Shown here piece after piece: positions 24,538 through 36,223 of a stretch of 64,000 nucleotides of DNA (its first letter is position 1; each line of letters begins with the position of its first letter). The stretch is from Odobenus rosmarus divergens (taxonomy: Eukaryota; Chordata; Mammalia; Carnivora; Odobenidae): contig NW_004452123.1 in assembly GCF_000321225.1 (NCBI RefSeq), positions 1-64,000 of the forward strand. The letters are read 5' to 3'. A program made the position numbers and the translations under genes. The notes beneath the pieces were generated by a model that saw nothing but the letters and a program-made list of their open reading frames with translations, ran no database searches and was not told the origin of the DNA.

Positions 24538-24738
24538 TTTTTTTTTTTAAAGATTTTATTTATTTATTTGACAGAGAGGGAGAGAGAGAGAGCACAAGCA
24601 GGGGGAGTGGCAGGCAGAGGGAGAAGCAGGCTCCCCACAGAACAGGAAGAGCCCGATGTGGGACTCGATCCCAGGACCCTGGGATCATGACCTGAGCTGA
24701 AGGCAGTCGCTTAACCAACTGAGCCACCCAGGTACCCA
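24538..24738 (-). mobile_element. Can-SINE
   Basis: Antisense copy. CATAGCTTATTCTT at 24524-24537 and about 24742-24755 gives a perfect 14-bp duplication. Confidence 0.92.
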
Positions 24739-24774
24739 AGACATAGCTTATTCTTGAACAGTGGTGAGTAACTT

Positions 24775-25500
24775 AAAAAAATGTATTGTGGTAAAATATA
24801 CATATATAAAACTTACCATTTTTACTATTTTTAAGTGCCCTATTCAGTGGCATTAAGTACATTCACACTGTTGTGTCACCATTAGCACCAACCATCTCCA
24901 GAAAATTTTCATCCCAAACTGAAACTCTGAACACATTAAACAATAACTCCACATTCTCCCTCCCTCCAGCCCAAAATAATCTTTACTCAACTTTCTGTCC
25001 CCAAGAACATACCTATTTTGAGTACCCCATTAATATAATTTGTGGACCCATACAGTATTTTCTTCTTTCACTTAGCATAAGGTTTGCAAGGTTCATCCAT
25101 ATTTTAGCATGTTTCAAAATTTCATTTCTTTAAAAAGATGAATAATATCCCATTTTATATATATACTACATGTCGGTTACCCATTCATCTACTGATTGAC
25201 ATTTGGGTTTTTTCTACCTTTTGGCTTTTGTGAATAATGCTTCTAGGAACATTGGTATACAAGTATCTATTTGAGTCCCTGCATTCAATTTTTTGGAGAA
25301 TATACCTATAAGTGGAATTGCTACATCATGTAATAATTCTGTTTAACTTTTTGAGGAATCACCAAACTGTTTTCCACAGCAGCTGCACCATTTTACATTT
25401 CCACCAGCAAAGCACAAGGGTTCCAATTTTTCCACATCCTCACCAATGCTTATTTTCCTTTTGAAAAAAAAAATAATAATGGCATCCTAATACGAGTGAA
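24775..25500 (-). mobile_element. L1 3' part
   Basis: Antisense L1: AAACTGTTTTCCACAGCAGC, TTTCCACCAGCAAAGCAC, GAACATTGGTATACAAGTAT, with the 3' end near TACCATTTTTACTATTTTTA. Confidence 0.8.
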
Positions 25501-26420
25501 AAATTAGACATTTTTAACTTTTACCTCTTCAAATATTATTTGATCCCTTCCCTCTCTCCTTTCCTTCTGACATTTCAGATGCACAGATGGTAGACCACTA
25601 AATATTATTCCATAGCTCAGTGATGCTTTGTTTTTCCAATCTTCTCTCACTGTGCTTCAATGTGGATAGTTTCTTTTTCTGTGTCATTATGTCCAATGCT
25701 CTTTTCTTCTGTAGTGTCTAATTTGTTATTATATCCAACCAAGTGTCTTAATTTTGGATATTTTATTTTTATCTCTAGAAGCTTGAGTTGAGTCCTTCTT
25801 AAATCTTCCATTTCTCATCGCATCATTTTCATGTTCTTTCTTAATCTTTGAGTATACTGAGCATGATTCTAATAGATGCATTAACATTCTTGTCTGCTAA
25901 TTCCATAGTCTATGTCATTTCTGAAGCTGGATCTTGTGACTAATTTTTCTCTTGATTATCATTCATATTTTCCAATATGTCTACTCATTTTATGTTGCAT
26001 TCTAGATACTGTAAACTGTACATCATTGGGTGCTGGACTTTGTTGTGTATCTTTAAAGAGTATTGGACTTTTTCTTTCGGACTTTTAATTTAAGATTAGT
26101 CTGATCCTTTTGAAGTATGTTTTAGGCTCTTCTAATGTGGTTTAGAATAGCATTTACTTGAGATACAACTCAGTCCCACTTCAAAGTGTTGCCTTTCCGG
26201 GATTTCTACTGAATTTCGTGTGTATTCAGTAAGGTCTCTTTACTCTGGCTGGAGGGGATTCAAATGGTTTCCAGCCCTGTATAAACTCTGGTTATTTTTT
26301 GTCTCACAGCTGACATCTTCCTTGGAAGATGTTCTTGCCCAGACTTCTGGAATTTCACTGTATTCCTGAGTAGACTGATATTCAGACAAAGACTAAAGGG
26401 CATTCGTACAAAGACTGCTT
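25501..26420 (-). mobile_element. old L1 3'UTR-region remnant
   Basis: TTTTCTTCTGTAGTGTCTAA, TCTCTAGAAGCTTGAGTTGA, TCTGCTAATTCCATAGTCTA and TTGGGTGCTGGACTTTGTTG are hallmark antisense phrases of ancient L1M elements. Confidence 0.65.
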
Positions 26421-26559
26421 GAGCACTTTTTTGCATAGTCACTCCTCTCAGGTATTCTGCCTTGGTCTTCTTATAGTTACTATAAATTATCTTGGTCTTC
26501 TTGAACTACAGTCTTTTATCTACTTAACTCTGTATGGTTTCCCCTTTCTTAAACACAGT

Positions 26560-26755
26560 CTTGGAGCTACCTCCAAGCAGCCCTGGCTTTATATACTGGA
26601 TATGATATCATGGGAGACCATGAGGCAGAACCACCCAGCTAAGTTAATCCTGAATTCCTTACCAACAGAAACTGTGGATAATTGTTTGTTGTAAGACACT
26701 AAGTTTTAGGGTAATCCACTATGCAGCAATAGGTAACTAACACAGTGCTTCTTCT
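26560..26755 (+). repeat. LTR-like repeat end
   Basis: AACAGAAACTGTGGATAATT ... AAGACACTAAGTTTTAGGG ... CAGCAATAGGTAACTAACAC is a common ending of MaLR/ERVL-type LTRs. Confidence 0.5.
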
Positions 26756-27084
26756 GCAGCATGTTATATCCTCTTACCTGACTCTTAACTCCCGCCATTG
26801 CTGCACATGACCAGTTCTGCACCAGCTTTGACCAGCCGCACCCAGATGTAATCTGAAGCATCCCACCTTAGCCCATGCTGTGCACCTACAATGGGAATTC
26901 CATAAGGGGTTGGCAAGAGGCCTTCCAGTACTCTCATGATGGATAAATGCTTTCCCTTTCATCACCCACAAGCTAGGTTCTGAGTAGATTTCCTCAGAAG
27001 ATTCCAATGGGCTTGAACACCACTTGCTCAGCTCTGTCTAACTTGACATTGTAGTTTTCTCTTTACTCTACTCTTTAATATGAA

Positions 27085-28090
27085 AATTTTCAAACACAAA
27101 GAGAAGTTGAAAGAATTTTATGGCCAAATCCATGTATCCATTACCTAGATTGTACAATTAACATTTTATTCTCTCTTCATTATATGTCTATTCATTTATC
27201 TACCCCTCCATCTATCAATTAATCTTATTTTTAATGCATTTCAAAGTAATTTGCAGGCAACAGTATAATTCACCTCTAAATAGTTCAGCATGAATATCAC
27301 TGACTAGAATTCAATATCTCTTTGGGATTTTTTTTTCTTTTAAGGCAAAATTTACATTCAATGAAATGCAACAATCTTTAGTGCACCACTAAATAATTTT
27401 TGAAAAATAAATTTGCCTGTGTAACCCAAACCCTCTGAAGATATAAATAACTCCCTCATGCCCATTTTCTGTCCATCACCATTTAAACACACACATACCA
27501 CTGTTTTGATTTTTCTTCATTGTAGATTGCCTGTTCTAGAACTTCATATAAATGGAAACATATAGTACTCTTTTGTGTAAATGGAAACATATAGTACTTC
27601 TTTCACCCAGCATATTTTAGTATTTATCCATATGTTGTAGCAATAGTCTTCCTTTTTACTGCGAGCAGTACTCCATGGCGTGAACATAGCACGATCCATT
27701 CTGTAACTACGCTGTCTCTAGTCTTTTACTATTGTAAATAATGTTTCTATGAACGTTATTATACAAGGTTGTTTGTATCTGCATATTTGATGTTTGCATT
27801 GAGTAAATATCTAGGGAAGGAATTGCTGGGCCACAGAGATGTGTGTTTCATTTTATAACAAACTGCCAGACCTCGCTAAAGCCGGTACACCATTTTACAC
27901 TCCTACCAACAATTTATGAGAGCTCCAACCGTTCCACAGACTCGCCAACATCTGTTGCTACCAGTCTTATAATTCAGCCATTCTAGCAGACATTCAGCAG
28001 GTATCTCATTTGATTTTAATCTTAATTCCCCCAATGACTAGTGATATTGGGTGCTTTTTCATGTGCTTATCGGTCACCTGTGTATTGAGA
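27085..28090 (-). mobile_element. old L1 3' part
   Basis: Antisense L1 text: CCATGGCGTGAACATAGCAC, AAGGAATTGCTGGGCCACAG, CCATTTTACACTCCTACCAA. A 21-bp unit beginning TAAATGGAAACATATAG is tandemly doubled at 27549-27569 and 27578-27598. Confidence 0.75.
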
Positions 28091-30044
28091 GCGCAGTCTG
28101 GTATTGGTTTTTCCACCTTCCCTGTTTCACTCCCCCATTCCTCATTCCTGGAGTCTAGTATCCTTTCTCAAATAAACTACCTGTTTATGATCCTTTGTCT
28201 CGACTTTACTTTAGGGATATCCAGGCTAAGATATCAGAAAAAGCTGAAGAGCTGAGAGGATACAGCTCCACTGTATTCCCATTCCTGTGAAAATAGCAAA
28301 GGGGATGCTTCTCCCTTCCGGTGAAACTTCACCACTCAAATGTTCCTAGGTGGGCTTCCACGCGATGTGTGTGGGGGTATCCAGAAGAATGCACCTATGA
28401 CTGGAAGTATTCTGTATTGACCAAATGCAGATAGGTTTCTACAGCTTTCACAATTAAAGAAAACGTCTGTCTTCTAACTTTCTGTTTTCATTGTTAGAAT
28501 CACTAAGATGGTCATTCACACTGAGTTCAACACAAGGGACACTGGTCTAAGAAACAGGCAAAGAAATGGCTTAGAAAACTAAATTCTTCTTCTATTCATC
28601 ACTTGGGCTTTACAGGAGACCCAGGCTGGCCTTCACATGGTGGACACCACCTTTCCTCTGCACCCAGAGTACCCTGAAGTACCCCATTACTCTCCAGTAT
28701 CCAGGCCCAAGAGAACAAGGCTGAGAGAGAAGACCCCCTCCACTTACATTCTCCTTCAGCCTGCCTTTACGCTTACATTCTGCCCCAATAACAGAAAAAA
28801 AAATACTAAAGTTTAACTGAGATTTCTAGACTTAAATACAGAACTACCATCCAAAAGAGTGTCTTGTACACATGCATTCAGTAACTGTTGGTTGAAAAAT
28901 AATGAATGTATACGTGAACAGATGCATATTTAAATAATAGGACAAAATGGTATATGGTAAATATACCCATATCACACAGAATGATACAAAGAGCAAGTTC
29001 CATAGGCAGGTCCAAATATGGAAGAGGAAAACACATGCTCCTCCTACACCTCAACTGGTCTGGGGGGACAATCAAACCTGCAGCCTCCCTACTCCCAACC
29101 ATGCCTGAAAGACCCACATCAGTACCAGAGGCTCTGAGGAAGCCAGACATACAGGTGACGGCGGACGCAGGTGGTGGCAGCTTGGGGACCAGTGCACTCC
29201 TACCACCCCAGCCCCCAGAGGACAGGGTGCACCTTTGGACTCTGCAGGCTGTGACCACACTGCCCAGTTCTGAGTCCATGGGGGTCATGGTCACAAAGCC
29301 ACCAAAACAGAGCAGGAAGAGGTTTCACCCCTTACAGGGGACCTGGAAGCAGCCTCGGCTTGGGTGGCAATTAACAGCAGCTTGAAAAATGACTCTCAGA
29401 GTGGACAGCTGAGAGGCTCTGCCACGCAGAAGGCTCCAGAAATATGTGGCACAGAGAGATGGGGGTGTCAGGTGATGGTGGGGGTGAAAGGCATGGAAGT
29501 GACAACTGGAAAGTGTACCATCTTCTTGGTCACCAAAGAAGAGGAGGCAATGGAAGAGGAAGATGCCAGTAGGTAAAGAAATGGATATGTCCAAACTGAG
29601 ATGTACTGTAGGTGTAAAGTATACACTGGACTTCAAAAATTTAGTACAGAAAAAAAAAGAATGTAAATTATCTCAGTTTTTATATTGATTACATGTTAAA
29701 ATGCTATTTTTGATATGTTGTGTTAAATAAAATATGATTTAAAAAAACTTTTAAAGGAAGAAATCAGTAGGCAGGAATGGACATAAAAGATTTATGAAAG
29801 ATGAACAATCAATCTGAACTGAGCCTTGAAGGGTAAGTAGGACTGAGCTGGTGGGAGAAAGGGGAAGCAGCCTCCGAGAGAAGACCCAGCCTGTACAGAC
29901 CTGAATTCTTTCTGATGACCCTCTTCCTGGATGAAGCTAACTTTCATTGTAGCACTGAAAAGGTCAGGGACACTACAATCAAAGATTTAAGTTTAAAACC
30001 ACCCTTTCACCATTGATTAGTGCTGGACAAATCAATAAATCTGA
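28091..30044. other. no gene assigned; overlapping open frames at 28.9-29.6 kb
   Basis: Frames of 143 codons (+, 28954-29385) and 138 codons (-, 28878-29294) overlap antisense to one another in a GC-richer patch. Neither shows a domain I recognise, a splice context or a promoter. 29640-29760 is AT-rich and looks like the end of an old repeat. Confidence 0.5.
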
Positions 30045-30238
30045 GGGGATGCCTGGGTGGCTTAGTCAGTTAAGCATCTGCCTTCGGCTCAGGTCATGAT
30101 CCCAGGTCATTCTATCCCTGACTTTTGCTCAGCAGGGAGCCTGCTTCTCCCTCTGTCTGCCGCTCCCCCTGCTTGTGAGCTCACTCTCTCTCTCTCTTTC
30201 TCTCTCTGACAAATAAATAAATAAAATCTTAAAAAAAA
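30045..30238 (+). mobile_element. Can-SINE with an internally replaced segment
   Basis: Normal head (GGGGATGCCTGGGTGGCTTA) and tail. The block from the end of GATCCCAGG to CTCAGCAGGG is replaced by 21 bp (30108-30128) found identically at 30802-30822. Confidence 0.92.
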
Positions 30239-31449
30239 GAAAGAAAAATTCTACCTCACATGGCTGTGAGATATGTAAATTAGATAGTATGTTAAAGAGT
30301 TTTATTATGAAGCATCTTGAAATAGATCATTCTCACTTCTTCTCCAGTATTTCAGAATCGGCACATCTTCCCAACAATTTATTTCATAAGACCTGTGTTT
30401 TTCCTTCAATGTCCACGTGTAGTCAGAGGCTTGTGTATTTCAATATATTTTCATATGCTTGAAAATACCTCACTCCCCTTCTGAATACATATGTCTTCCA
30501 CAGATAGCACACTCTTCTAGTTGACTTTGAGGGGCCATTGTAGAGGGGGTAGGGTCTCTGCAGAAGAAAATGGACATTTCCCGTCCTCCTGATTTTCCTG
30601 ATCAATGAGTTGCAGCACCATCCATCCAGGTGAGCAAGCTAATACCTAGGAGTTCCCTTTGTACCGCTCCCTCAATCCCCACATCCAATCTGTGAATGAG
30701 CGCGACCTATTCTGCCTGTCAAACGTCTCTCACTTCTCTGGCAGCCACCCAAGTCTAAGCTTTCAGCTTTGCCCGACCTATTGCAATAATCTCCTAGATG
30801 GCATTCTATCCCTGACTTTTGCCCACCTCTGTACAATCCATTCTGCATTCCACAGCCAAAGTGATTTTCTCAGTATTAAGGAAAAAGCATTCAGTCGTGC
30901 ACCATTCAGTCTGCTGTTAACTGTAAGGTTTTTGTAAGATGCCCTTTGTTAGGTTAAGGGAGTTCTCTTCTGTTCCAAGATGGTGAAGTCATGAATGGAT
31001 ATCAAATCCTGTCAAATGCTCTTGATATGGTAAATTACAGGAACTTTGTCTGTTACCTAAGTACTGAAGGGAATTAGCTAAATGGGAGATAGAGTTGGAA
31101 GGACGGAGCAGGATGGTATTGTCTGAAATAACTGGATGTATTATGGCCTGGTAAAAGGGAAATAACGAGAGGCCATCTGGCAGTCTCTGCTGCCTCCATG
31201 ATTCAAAGGCAACTGGATACATAGCATGTATCTGAAATGACTGATTCCATCTCAGTCTGTGGTGGACAACTGGGATCCATTCTCCAACTCTCAGAGCACC
31301 ATCTTGGGATGCCCCTAGAAAGTTTTGGTTAGTATTCATTCCATCTGCCTTGCTATCCTTCAACAAACAGCAATTATGACATCTCCAACATGAAATTGGG
31401 GGTGCAGATTACTTCCTATTTACAGGCAGTCCTTGTAATTAGCTATTAA
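30239..31449. other. no gene seen
   Basis: 30650-30880 resembles an old dispersed repeat (CCCACATCCAATCTGTGAAT, TATTGCAATAATCTCCTAGA) of unknown family. The antisense 125-codon frame at 30989-31366 has no recognisable domain. Confidence 0.45.
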
Positions 31450-31829
31450 GCTTCAAGTGCCAAACCCCAATGCAAATCTACTCATCAGAAGACAATTAAT
31501 TAAACTTGACTTTCTCATTAAAACCTATAGTTTTCCTAAACTTGCATTCAGATCATGGATTCCATGTGATGAATGTCACCTTAAAATTTGTCTTATCAGT
31601 CAGAGCACTCTATTGTATCCCACAGAATGGGACAAAATATTTGCAATACATACATCTGACAGAGAACTTGTATGCAGAATACGTAATGAACTAATACAAC
31701 TATGAAGACAGAAATCAATTAAATATAGGCAAAATATTTGAAACACACTTCACAAAACAAGATATATTAATGACCAATAAACACATGGGAAGACTTCAAT
31801 ATCAATAGCCATTAGGGAAATGCCAATTA

Positions 31830-32019
31830 GGGATGCCTGGGCGGCTCAGTCAGTTAAGTGTCTGCCTTCAGCTCAGGTCATGATCCCGGGGTCCTGGGAT
31901 CGAGTCCCACATCGGGCTCTTTGCTCAGCAGGGAGCCTGCTTCTCCCTCAGCCTGCTGTTCCCCCTGCTTGTGCTCTCTCTCTCTCTGACAAATAAATAA
32001 ATAAAATCTTAAAGAAAAA
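31830..32019 (+). mobile_element. Can-SINE
   Basis: GGATGCCTGGGCGGCTCAGT head. Perfect flanks GGAAATGCCAATTA at 31816-31829 and 32020-32033. Confidence 0.93.
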
Positions 32020-32293
32020 GGAAATGCCAATTAAAACCGAAATGGAAAAAAAAAATGAGGTACTACTTCACACCCACTAGAATGACCAAAATGAAAGAGA
32101 CAGACAATATTAAGTGTCAGTGAGGATGTGGATCCCTGGAACTCTCACACATTGCTGGTACGAGTGTAAAACATTACTGTTACGTCCGAAAATATTTGGT
32201 AGTTTCTCACAAATTTAAACATATACTCACCATATTACTCAGTAATTCTACTTCAGGTATTTTCCCAAAAGAAATTAAAATATGTATCTACAC

Positions 32294-32405
32294 AGGGATG
32301 TCTGGCTGGCTCAGTTGGAAGAGCATGTGACTCTTGACCTTGGTGTTGTGAGTTCAAGCCCCACACTGGGTGTAGAGCTCACTTAAAATAAATAAATAAA
32401 TAATG
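32294..32405 (+). mobile_element. short-type Can-SINE
   Basis: GGGATGTCTGGCTGGCTCAG ... CCCCACACTGGGTGTAGAGC then (AAATA)n. Imperfect flanks TTAAAATATGTATC and TTAAAAATATGTAT. Confidence 0.88.
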
Positions 32406-32915
32406 TTAAAAATATGTATACATATATGTATGCATATATATCCAAAGACTTGTACACATATGTTTGTAACAGCTTTTTCAAAATATATACAATAGCCCCA
32501 AACCAGAAACAACCCAAATGACGATCAACAGGGGAACAGATAAACAAATTGTGGTATACATAACTCAGCAATAAAAAAAAAAGAATCCACTGATATATGC
32601 CACATAGGTGAATCTCAAAAGCATTATGAAAAATGAAAGAAGCTTTCACATTCCATTTATATGAAATTCTAGAAAATGTAAACTTTTCTATAGTAACAAA
32701 AAACAGATCAGTGATTGCCTGGGAGTGGGAAGAAGGGAACATTTACTGATCAGGATATAAGAGAATTTGGGGGAGTTATGGAAATATTCTGTATCTGGAT
32801 TTAGGTGGTGCTGACATGTTTGTATACATTTTTCAAAACCCATCAAACTACATTTAAAATGGGAGCGTTTAATTGTATATAAATTGTACCGCAAAATTCA
32901 TTTTAAAAAACAACA

Positions 32916-34790
32916 ATAAAACACAAGCTCCTAAATGCTCAACTAGCTGCCCATTGTCACCTAAGACATAGGGTTGCAAAGGGGGCATCTACTATCCTGA
33001 GGCCCCTCCAGACAAACATGTCCCTGGCTCCCAGGCCATCATATAGTTTCTTACCACGGTGGATAGGACTAGCCCCACGTGAACCCCAACATGGGGACTG
33101 GACCAAAGGTTTGAGGGCCCTCTGTGCTCCCCTCACCCTCAGATCCCACTTAGCTTTCTCAGGGGAATGAAGGGTACCTCCTCCCAAGCAGGGAGCTCAG
33201 CTGGTCTCAGGAGGAAGGGAAGGAATGATATAAGGAATAGAAGATTCCTTGTCCTGTTTACAACTCATTCAGGGACGACCGTCATGGTTTATTGATGACT
33301 CACGCCAGGCTGAACATCGGGGTGAGAGTTTTCCACCTGCTATCATATTCAATTCTTGTCCTAACCCTAAGCGTGACTCCTTCTGTTAGGCCAGTTTAGA
33401 AAGAAAAAAGAAAAGGAAGCAGAGAAGCTAAGAAACCATTCCAAGCTTTCAGAGCTAGTATATGGCAGAGCTGAACCCAAGTAGCATGATGTCAAAGCCT
33501 GTGTTCTTAACCATCATACTGCCTTTGCTTGTGAGCTAGCTCTGCTTCCAATTGTTCGTGCCCATCCTTCCCCTCATCACCCTGCCTAAAGTGCAGACAG
33601 CTGGGGGCAGGCCCAGAGGACAGTGTTCCGAACAAACAGGACCCAGGCCCAGAACATGGAGTCCTGTTCTCCTCCCTGCTGCAGCTACATCAAGAGTGCC
33701 CAAAGTTCAGAATCATATTAAGTCATTTTCTCTATAATTCAAGTACAGAAGTACTTTTGAGAGTCATACAGCATTCTGGCTATTCCTGTGTACTATAAAT
33801 ATGTAATTTATGGGGATAATGGGAACTCTGTGTCACATTCAAACTGAGAACTCTCTGAAAGAAAGGAGAAAAATATCCCATCCTATTGAGTCATGGGGAA
33901 AAATACTTAGAGTATATCATAAGAGTAAATAAGAACGTAAAAACAGCTTCTGTTTGGAAGTGCAAATCAAATGTTAATGTGACCTTGAGTTTATTTCAAG
34001 TATTTTTCATGAAGCATTTTCATTTTCACAACTCGATAAGTCCCCCATATTAAACCAAAGTCAAATGATTTTAGATGCCTACTTGAAAACCCTTAAGATC
34101 AACGCATTCAACTCCCTTTGAAAAGAAGAAACAAACTGCAACTATTCTTTGAAAACAGATTATCATGGCATATAGGTCATTAGTCACTAAAGAACAAGAT
34201 CCTTGAGGGTGGGGCCCTAGGCTGATTTTTCTTTGCCTTGAACAAAGCTCAGTGTGGGGTGGACACCTCATTTTTCTTGGCCCAACACCCCTTTTTCTCA
34301 GAAGATGGAAGTCCTCTTCACTGGGAAAACTCCCTCCCCCACTCTGAGTCAAGTAAGAGTGGCCAAACCCATCCCCCTGACCACACAGGGGAGAAAGCCA
34401 GCCCAGCTGGGTCTCAACATGTCCTGTCCCAAGATTCTTCACACTTCCACTAAAGAAAGAGACTGAACAGGGACCCGAGATCCTAGGAGTTGCTGGTGCT
34501 GTGTTTCTGGCTGAGAGGGGAAAGTTGGTCTGAGAGAAAGAGCCCTCAGGCCTTTCTTCTCTGAGTGGGGATGCCCCCTAGCCACCAACCGGGTACCTTC
34601 CAGGGATTTGGTTACATGTGGGATCACACATCACAGACAAGGCACCATGGGTCTAGAAGGTACCTGTGGTCTACTTTCATTCTTCTCAGATCCAAGCTAA
34701 AATCACAAAATCAAAGCATTCTTAGCTGCCATTTATAAAAAGTAGCCATACTTTCCAGCTTCTATTCTGCTTCAAGTGCCCTGGGAGACA
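32916..34790. other. no gene seen
   Basis: 33430-33530 (CTAGTATATGGCAGAGCTGA ... CTTAACCATCATACTGCC) is MIR-like. The rest is unassigned, with short frames on both strands at 34.1-34.6 kb. Confidence 0.5.
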
Positions 34791-34794
34791 TTTC

Positions 34795-35150
34795 AGGCCA
34801 TTCCTATCATGTAATCCTCCCAACAAATCTACAGGGGAAGGAAGCTACTATTAGCATCCCCCTTTTACAGAGACATAAACCAAACAAAACTGGATGCTGA
34901 ATACTTTGAGATCTTTAGTAACTTGCCCACATTCACACCATCACTACTAGCCTTTTGCCCTTACTCTGAGGACAGCTGTAACACTGTGTGGTCTAGACTT
35001 GAACTCCTCCTAACCATTCTTGTGTAGGCATGAATTATAAAAAGAAATCTAAACTAAAAGCCTGGTACGAATGTTCTCATTTTTTAAAAAACAAAACAAA
35101 ACATGGAGCTAGTAAGTGGGCAGCTGAACCCAGTGTCTAGAGCTGACCCA
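34795..35150. repeat. MIR/L2-like fragments
   Basis: TGTAATCCTCCCAACAAATC and ATCCCCCTTTTACAGAGACA, then GCTAGTAAGTGGGCAGCTGA at about 35106, the standard MIR/L2 phrasing. Confidence 0.55.
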
Positions 35151-35269
35151 GTAAGCCCATCAAACTGGAAATTTCATTCACACACAGTATTGATCCTACA
35201 CATGGGCACCAGGGAGGGCAGCTCAGGGCAGAACTAAGGAAGAGCCTTAAATTTTTACAGAATGTGCCT

Positions 35270-35775
35270 TTTTGAAAATATTTTTTTCTACTGTGGTGAA
35301 TGTACATATAACTCACCATTTAAGCCTTTTATTTGTTTATTTATAGACTTTATTTATTTGAGAGAGAGAGACAGAGCACGAGCAGGGGAGAGAGGGACAG
35401 AGAGAGAGGGAGAAGCACACTCCCCGCTGAGCAGGGAGCCCCCCCGCGGGTCTCCATCCCAGGACCCTGGGATCATGACCTGAGCCAAAATCAAGAGTTG
35501 GATGCCTAACCGACTGAGCCACCCAGGCGCTCCTCCATTTTAACCCTTTTAAAGTGTACACTTCAGTGGCATCAATACACTCACATTGCTCTGCAACTGT
35601 CCCCACCATCCAACCCCAGAACCTTTTCATCTTCCTAAACTGAAACTCTATGCCCATTAAACATTAACTGTCATTTCTATCCCACCCCCACCCCAGCCCC
35701 TGACAGCCATCCTTTTACTTTGTCTTTATGAACTTGACTACTCTGAGTACCTCATGTAAGTGGTATAGTATATGC
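35270..35775 (-). mobile_element. L1 3' end, split by a SINE
   Basis: GTACATATAACTCACCATTT and, after the SINE, TTTAAAGTGTACACTTCAGT and TATGAACTTGACTACTCTGA, all antisense L1. Confidence 0.7.
35333..35533 (-). mobile_element. Can-SINE
   Basis: Antisense copy ending GAGCCACCCAGGCGCTCC, with CCATTTTAACCCTTTT-like flanks on both sides. Confidence 0.9.
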
Positions 35776-35894
35776 TTTGAATTTTCAACTCCTCCAAGTA
35801 CTACTGAAACCGACTATTTGTTCAGCACTGTGCTAGGCCTTATGAAGGAATATATAAAACATGAGATCCAATTCCTGCCACGGAGATCATTATG

Positions 35895-36223
35895 CAGTCA
35901 ACTCTTGTACAACACAGTTTGTACTATGCAGGTCCATTTATATGTGGATTTTTTTTTTATCAATACAGTACTGTAAATGCACTTCTCTTCCTTGTGATTT
36001 TCTTAATATTTTTTCTCTAGCTTACTTTATTGAAAGAATATAATATACAATGACCTAACATACAAAATATGTGTCTGTTGACTGTTTATGTTATTGGTGA
36101 GGCTTCTGGTTTGCAGCAAGCTATTAGTAGTTAAGTTTTGGGGAAGTCAGAGTTATATGCAGATTCTCGACTCCAAGGGGGATGGTCAATGCCCACCCCC
36201 CTGTGCTGTTCAAGGGTCAGCTG
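35895..36223. mobile_element. Tigger/MER2-like DNA transposon remnant
   Basis: The left end CAGTCAACTCTTGTACAACA and right end TGTTCAAGGGTCAGCTG are imperfect inverted repeats. The interior has TATATGTGGATTTTTTTTTT and TATATGCAGATTCTCGACTC, typical of short non-autonomous pogo/Tigger-type elements. TA flanks the right end. Confidence 0.75.

Larger units (their letters stand above)
31450..32915 (+). mobile_element. old L1 ORF2 end and 3'UTR, split by two SINEs
   Basis: ORF2-derived TGGTACGAGTGTAAAACATT, GTAACAGCTTTTTCAAAATA and CCAAATGACGATCAACAGGG, then 3' end text TATTCTGTATCTGGATTTAG. Contains many stops. Confidence 0.75.

Noticed and set aside
28878..29385. Overlapping + (143 codons) and - (138 codons) frames
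   Set aside because: No recognisable domain, promoter, splice context or conservation evidence. Overlapping frames on both strands in a GC-richer patch are expected by chance.
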